DNA from: Candidatus Subteraquimicrobium carltonvillense
Lineage (GTDB): Bacteria > Actinomycetota > Aquicultoria > Subteraquimicrobiales > Subteraquimicrobiaceae
Direction of reading: 5' to 3'
Assembly: GCA_002339355.1 (NCBI GenBank)
Contig: DDKQ01000004.1
Span: 1 to 8,300 of the forward strand
DNA: 8,300 bases
Positions 4,737 through 8,300 of the stretch are shown here, one piece after another (the first letter of the stretch is position 1; each line of letters begins with the position of its first letter). The notes below the pieces were generated by a model that worked only from the letters and a program-made list of their open reading frames with translations, was not told the origin of the DNA and did no database searches. Both the position numbers and the translations under genes were made by a program.

Positions 4737-6179
4737 TTATCTTCTCCCCAGTATTACGATAATGTCTGCCTGGATTGAGGAATCTTCTCTCAAAATTGCG
4801 GAGTATTTGGTTTTAATTTGCTCCGCGACCAATTGCGCAACATCCTTATGTCCCGGTTTATAATGGATAATTGTTCGAGGATAATCATACCTGTCAGCAT
4901 CTCCTATATTCCTGACATTAAAACCACTTCTTTCGAGAAGATCAGCGATCTCTTTAGCTGAACCGGCAATTCCATTTCCATTGAGGACATCTATTCTTAC
5001 TTTGCTTTTATCAACAACTGGCTCAGCAGCCAACCCACCTTTTTTATCTCTTCCCAAGATAATCACAATATCTACCTCTGAATCACCTAAGTTTGGATGA
5101 AGCAAAGCTGGATAGAATTCTTCGATTTCTTTAGCCACAAGTTTTGCCACACTCTCTTGCCCTGGTTTATGGCGAATAATGGTGCGGGGATAAGCATCAT
5201 AGCCTGCATCCCCAACTGTTTGGATATTAAAACCGCTTTCCCTTAAAATATCAGCAATCCTTACAGCTTCTCCTTGAACACCATTTCCATTCAACACTTG
5301 AATCTTAACTTTGCTCTTATCGATTTTTAATGGTGGTTTAGCCTTGGGTTTTGCCTTCACTAACTTAGTTTGGGGTACTTGTTCAGCTTTCTTTGCCACC
5401 TTTGGCACAATCTTCTGCGCTTTCCTACCAACAAAGAACCAGTGTCCTGTAACATAAACGCCACCAATCAGACAAAACATAACAAGCAAAGCTGCTAGTC
5501 TCACCAAAGCTCGAAGTCTGGCCCTTCTGCGGGCAATAATAGCCTGCGATGAAATCCTGTATGGGATTTTCCCAACTTTAGGAGTCGCTATCCTCGGCTC
5601 ATGCACGGGTCTTTCAAATTCTTCTTCCTCAACTGTTACTCTTTTTTCTCTGAAATACTCGATTAGTTGGAAGAATACCCCCATGGCTAGAAAGGCGTAA
5701 GCCACCATGGCAGCATAATTCGCTGTGGCGTCGTCTCCCCGTATCAACAGAATGGGACAACACACCAACAAGAATAAAGCAATCCCTATGGAGATTCGAG
5801 AATCTATCTTGTAAGCCAAGCAGAAGATGAAATACAAGATGAGGAGATACCGAAGGCGTATTATGAATCCAAAAATTGTTATATTCCCGAAAAAAGTGCT
5901 AAAGAGTATAGCACCCGCAAGCAAAGCCGTTATTGCATGGAGACCAAAGCGATTACTTGGAATAAAATCCACCAAGCGCCTGGGGATTGTGGGAGTCTTT
6001 ATCTCCAGCCGATAATATTCCCTACCTTTATTATCGATAATCTTCCCAATTGAAAATGTCTCTTCCTCAGGGCGTGATTTTGACCCTTTGGAGACGGACG
6101 TTCGATAAATGTAGATGCCCACCAGTAAGAACAAAAACCCGCCTATAATTCCAATAACAAAAACCAACCAAGGTCCCAT
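4737..6179 (-). CDS. Multi-pass membrane protein with tandem LytR_C domains
   Basis: A 480-residue protein that I cannot assign to a named function. It has an N-terminal membrane segment (about 4-25), a short soluble loop, a cluster of hydrophobic segments (about 79-98, 102-122, 129-147, 152-173), a charged cytoplasmic-looking stretch with acidic (EEEE, 184-187) and arginine-rich (217-223) patches, and a last membrane segment (about 225-250). A lysine/proline-rich linker (250-290) follows. The C-terminus is two copies of a LytR_C-like domain (about 290-376 and 393-478) sharing VLNGNG, IAD.L..SGFN, YPRTII..KPG, VA.LVA and ILGR. LytR_C domains usually follow the LCP phosphotransferase domain of cell-wall polymer ligases; none is present here. 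ATG 6179 has GGAG 6 nt upstream. A role in envelope assembly is an inference from the domain alone. Confidence 0.8.
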   Translation of the reverse strand: MGPWLVFVIGIIGGFLFLLVGIYIYRTSVSKGSKSRPEEETFSIGKIIDNKGREYYRLEIKTPTIPRRLVDFIPSNRFGLHAITALLAGAILFSTFFGNITIFGFIIRLRYLLILYFIFCLAYKIDSRISIGIALFLLVCCPILLIRGDDATANYAAMVAYAFLAMGVFFQLIEYFREKRVTVEEEEFERPVHEPRIATPKVGKIPYRISSQAIIARRRARLRALVRLAALLVMFCLIGGVYVTGHWFFVGRKAQKIVPKVAKKAEQVPQTKLVKAKPKAKPPLKIDKSKVKIQVLNGNGVQGEAVRIADILRESGFNIQTVGDAGYDAYPRTIIRHKPGQESVAKLVAKEIEEFYPALLHPNLGDSEVDIVIILGRDKKGGLAAEPVVDKSKVRIDVLNGNGIAGSAKEIADLLERSGFNVRNIGDADRYDYPRTIIHYKPGHKDVAQLVAEQIKTKYSAILREDSSIQADIIVILGRR

Positions 6180-6320
6180 TTTTACTCCGATCTCACCTCA
6201 AGGCTGCAATCATTTACTTATTCTCTCTCCCAAAGGACATTCCTGCATCCCTTTTCCCAATGCCAAACCAAAATATTTTCAAATCAGGCTCTTCTCCATT
6301 CCTAGTGGGTAACCGACGAA

Positions 6321-6456
6321 GTCATTACGAGCGTTAGCCGAAGCCGCGAGCGAAGCTTGACAGAAGCAATCCCTATGAGATTCCTCCCCTTCGACAAGCT
6401 CAAGGTCGGAATGACACTTCGTGACAGATTGCTTCGGGACTAACGTCCCTCGTATG
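6321..6456. repeat. Composite imperfect inverted repeat in the intergenic region
   Basis: Left-arm words find complements in the right arm in nested order: CATTACGAG (6323-6331) with CTCGTATG (6449-6456, one base missing), CGTTAG (6332-6337) with CTAACG (6440-6445), and GAAGCAATC (6363-6371) with GATTGCTTC (6427-6435). GTCATT (6321-6326) can also pair with AATGAC (6410-6415). Such sequences are familiar as dispersed intergenic repeats in environmental genomes. Together with the preceding 140 bases, where I see only the ribosome binding site of the minus-strand gene, this fills the gap between the two divergent genes. Confidence 0.6.
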
Positions 6457-6460
6457 TATG

Positions 6461-6469
6461 TGCTATACT
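6461..6469 (+). promoter_or_regulatory. Extended -10 promoter of the TPR gene
   Basis: TGCTATACT at 6461-6469 combines the TGn extension with a near-consensus -10 hexamer (TATACT). The -35 position 17 bp upstream (6441-6446, TAACGT) is poor, as is usual for extended -10 promoters. It is 27 nt before the start codon, and the right arm of the inverted repeat at 6427-6456 abuts it. Confidence 0.5.
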
Positions 6470-6495
6470 TTAAGGAGTTTTAGAAGGGGGCATCA

Positions 6496-7455
6496 ATGAA
6501 AAGGGGAACCGGACTTTTATTCATCTTTATAGGAATTATAGTCATTTTGTCGGCGACCACATTTTTCCTTATCAGTCACCGCCCAGCTGGGTCAGCAACC
6601 GAGCATTTTCAAAAGGGAGAAGAATTTTTCGCGCAGCAAAAATGGGACCAAGCCATAGAAGAATATACCAAAGCCATTGCACTCGATCCCACATTCGTAC
6701 AAGCATATAGGAAAAGGGCATGTGCTTATAATAGCAAGGGAGATTTCTACGCCGCAATCTCTGATTATAAAAAAATAATTGAAATAGATACTGAAAATCC
6801 AAATAATTATCTGGAGTTAGCCTCGCTTCACTGTTCACAGGGAAATAACAGCTCAGCGATTACCACCCTCAAAAAGGCAATTAAAATAGACCCCAAAAAT
6901 TCCTCTGTCTTTAACAGAGCCGGGGATATCTACGTTGCCATGGGACGACATCAAGATGCTTTAGCCTCCTACACCAAAGCCATAAATTTATCTCCCCGTG
7001 CAGACCTGTACATACACCGAGCTAACCTTTATTCCGGAATAGGAAAATATGACAAGGCATTGGCTGACTATAATCAAGCCATCAAAGTCGATCCCAATAA
7101 TGAGGGAGCTTATGCAAACCGGGCAAATTTTTATGCTCAGAGAAAACTTTATGACCAGGCGATGCCCGACTACGATAAAGCCATCCAACTAAATGCCAAG
7201 TACTATGAAGCATACTTATGGCGAGGCAATTTGTACGATACTTTAGGAAATCCTAAAAAAGCAATCGCCGATTTTACCAGGGCTATTCGCATCAACCCAA
7301 AACGAATAGAAGCCTATGATGCTCGCGGTAAAATATATGCCTCTGAAAATATGAAGACCCAGGCGATAAACGACTATCTAAAAGCAATTTCCCTCACAAC
7401 CGACAAGACCGAGCAGTTGAAATTGAAACAGAAGATCGCAGAACTAAAAGAGTAG
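6496..7455 (+). CDS. Membrane-anchored tetratricopeptide-repeat protein
   Basis: A 319-residue protein. An N-terminal basic start followed by a hydrophobic helix (about 7-27) acts as a signal anchor without an obvious cleavage or lipobox motif, so the rest should lie outside the membrane. From about residue 34 to 305 there are eight consecutive 34-residue TPR units. Each ends in a recognisable helix such as QAIEEYTKAIALDP, KALADYNQAIKVDP or KAIADFTRAIRINP. They should form one superhelical protein-binding scaffold. No enzymatic domain is present and the partner is unknown. GAAGGGGG sits about 6 nt upstream of the ATG. It is divergent from the LytR_C membrane-protein gene and ends 9 bp before the convergent small ORF, so no separate terminator is visible. 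Confidence 0.9.
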   Translation: MKRGTGLLFIFIGIIVILSATTFFLISHRPAGSATEHFQKGEEFFAQQKWDQAIEEYTKAIALDPTFVQAYRKRACAYNSKGDFYAAISDYKKIIEIDTENPNNYLELASLHCSQGNNSSAITTLKKAIKIDPKNSSVFNRAGDIYVAMGRHQDALASYTKAINLSPRADLYIHRANLYSGIGKYDKALADYNQAIKVDPNNEGAYANRANFYAQRKLYDQAMPDYDKAIQLNAKYYEAYLWRGNLYDTLGNPKKAIADFTRAIRINPKRIEAYDARGKIYASENMKTQAINDYLKAISLTTDKTEQLKLKQKIAELKE

Positions 7456-7464
7456 AAACAAAAA

Positions 7465-7596
7465 CTATATCAGATTATCCATCAGCCTCTCCCTCATTTC
7501 TATTTTTGATTCATCCCAAGGATTTCCAAAATCCGTTATCCCGAAGGCACTACACATTTTGAGAGCATCGACCGAGAGAGGGGAACCATAAATCAC
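7465..7596 (-). CDS. Unrecognised 43-residue ORF coupled to the MNT gene
   Basis: GTG 7596 overlaps the stop of the MNT gene (GTGA) and has AAGGGG 9 nt upstream, inside that gene. The 43-residue product begins VIYGSPLSVDALKMCSAFGI, continues with DFGNPWDES and ends in a charged helix with RERLMDNLI. It has neither a membrane segment nor a motif I recognise. The overlap and the Shine-Dalgarno favour translation as the third gene of the HEPN-MNT set. Alternatively it is the fragment of a larger lost gene, since the frame is also open a little further upstream. It ends 9 bp from the stop of the convergent TPR gene. Confidence 0.4.
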   Translation of the reverse strand: MIYGSPLSVDALKMCSAFGITDFGNPWDESKIEMRERLMDNLI

Positions 7597-7925
7597 ATAC
7601 TTTTTCCCCTTTTTAAAACCTCCATGATTAAGGGATTGCCTCTCTTCTTCATCTCATTAAATTCCTGGGGAGTATACACTAAAGGTTCAATTGGTAAGTC
7701 GGTGATTTCTAAAATCTTGCTTATCCTATCAAAAAATGGCTCTTTAAAGTCGCCCACCACAACCAGGTCTATGTCGCTTCCCTCGTGCACCTGACCCCTA
7801 GCAAATGAGCCATAGAGATAAACTTGATGGATGGGAAATCTCTTTTTGATTTTGGATATGAATTCCCTCAACCTTTTATATATTTCTTCGCTTCTTTCAA
7901 TATCGATTCTGCAGAGCTTATACAC
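7593..7925 (-). CDS. MNT-domain nucleotidyltransferase, antitoxin-like (MntA type)
   Basis: A 110-residue minimal nucleotidyltransferase. Its GSX10DXD active-site signature is complete: GSFARGQVHEGSDID at 39-53 with D51 and D53. A later acidic residue around E80 (LPIEPLVYTP) could be the third metal ligand. In HEPN/MNT pairs of known function, the MNT protein AMPylates the partner to silence it. GTG 7925 is preceded by AAGGAG at 10 nt, inside the HEPN gene, giving a 58-nt overlap. An alternative is TTG 7871, which overlaps the HEPN stop and would give a 92-residue protein still containing the whole motif but lacking a comparable ribosome binding site. The gene lies between the HEPN gene and the 43-residue ORF and is probably co-translated with both. 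Confidence 0.85.
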   Translation of the reverse strand: MYKLCRIDIERSEEIYKRLREFISKIKKRFPIHQVYLYGSFARGQVHEGSDIDLVVVGDFKEPFFDRISKILEITDLPIEPLVYTPQEFNEMKKRGNPLIMEVLKRGKSM

Positions 7926-8275
7926 TTGATGGCATCTCCTTCCGTGTAGAATTCCGCAGGAGGTGCATCGCCTGGGAGTCCATTTGGATACCTGGCGGGA
8001 ATGTAAAATGTGTCCAAAAATCTCCCATCCTCCATCAATCTTAAAAAGCTTTCTTCATATTTACTACACTCTTGGAGTAAATCTCTCAAAGAATGCGTAA
8101 TTATTGCCCTTAATCCTTGCTGGAAAAGAAAAGCTTTAAGGGCCTTTTCAGCGCCTTGTTGAGATTGAAAACAAGCCCATTCATAGTGACCTGTCTTCAA
8201 GCTGTCTTTTGCACCACTTATGTCAGCTTCAGCTTGACGTGGCCAACGAACTACCTCCCTTTGATATTTATTCAC
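7868..8275 (-). CDS. HEPN-domain protein (PF05168-like), partner of the MNT nucleotidyltransferase
   Basis: A 135-residue all-helical HEPN protein. It shows the family pattern W11..QAEADI..A..SL, then GHYEWACFQSQQGAEKALKA (29-48), then RAIITHSL (56-63), then DTFYIPARYPNGLPGDAP (88-105) and YTEGDAIKCI. An RX4H motif (R56, H61) matches the HEPN RNase signature. However, the residue two after the histidine is leucine, not the tyrosine AMPylated in HepT (DUF86) toxins, so the regulation known for HepT/MntA need not apply. It could be a toxin or a non-catalytic partner that helps the MNT enzyme. The start is GTG 8275, with AAGGAG 7 nt upstream; the nearby ATG at 8277 is in another frame and followed at once by a stop. 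The gene appears complete, and its upstream region is cut by the window edge. Confidence 0.85.
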   Translation of the reverse strand: MNKYQREVVRWPRQAEADISGAKDSLKTGHYEWACFQSQQGAEKALKAFLFQQGLRAIITHSLRDLLQECSKYEESFLRLMEDGRFLDTFYIPARYPNGLPGDAPPAEFYTEGDAIKCISSAESILKEAKKYIKG

Positions 8276-8300
8276 ATTGCCACTCCTTTCTAAAACTACC

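Noticed and set aside
4585..4863. 92-residue plus-strand frame beginning MTIYKSWRTL
   Set aside because: It overlaps the HepT remnant in another frame, crosses the palindrome and runs antisense into the LytR_C domain gene.
4737..6179. LytR-CpsA-Psr (LCP) wall-polymer ligase
   Set aside because: Only LytR_C-like domains are visible. The LCP catalytic domain with its conserved arginines and aspartates is missing.
6572..7188. Minus-strand frames inside the TPR gene
   Set aside because: Antisense shadows caused by the regular codon pattern of the TPR units.

Overview
This is a bacterial chromosome segment of moderate GC content. It carries a short sugar-nucleotide operon, toxin-antitoxin-like modules, REP-like palindromes and several scars of deleted genes. 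Shine-Dalgarno sites are strong, alternative starts (GTG, TTG) are common, and one membrane protein has a tandem LytR_C domain. That last feature suggests a Gram-positive-lineage organism (Actinobacteriota, Bacillota or Chloroflexota-like), perhaps a subsurface or thermophilic one. No rRNA, tRNA or housekeeping marker is present to fix the taxon.

Layout. Positions 1-359 hold what looks like a gutted insertion sequence: the two ends of a transposase gene with the middle missing, followed by three 19-bp repeats. Positions 374-4168 (minus strand) read, in transcription order: ugd (UDP-glucose 6-dehydrogenase), a UDP-glucuronate decarboxylase coupled to it by a 4-nt overlap, the first codons of a lost galU paralogue, a promoter, an intact VapB-like antitoxin, a VapC-type PIN toxin reduced to its two ends, and an intact galU. 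Together GalU, Ugd and the decarboxylase would convert glucose-1-phosphate to UDP-glucose, UDP-glucuronate and UDP-xylose, precursors for surface polysaccharide or glycoconjugates.

Positions 4169-4736 have no intact recognisable gene. They contain a nested inverted repeat upstream of ugd with a possible promoter inside it, a possible 29-residue hydrophobic peptide, a plus-strand scar joining the start of a ribbon-helix-helix antitoxin gene to the end of a HepT (DUF86) gene, and a GC-rich palindrome. Positions 4737-6179 (minus) encode a multi-pass membrane protein with two LytR_C domains but no LCP catalytic domain. Positions 6180-6495 hold a composite inverted repeat and an extended -10 promoter for a membrane-anchored eight-TPR protein (6496-7455, plus).

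The right end (7465-8275, minus) is a tightly overlapping set: a HEPN protein, an MNT nucleotidyltransferase and an unrecognised 43-residue ORF. The most striking theme is repeated gene gutting. At three or four separate places the 5' and/or 3' ends of accessory genes survive while their middles are gone. I found no convincing wholly new system. The most testable leads are the orphaned antitoxin, the gutted IS, the tandem LytR_C membrane protein and the third small ORF in the HEPN/MNT set.
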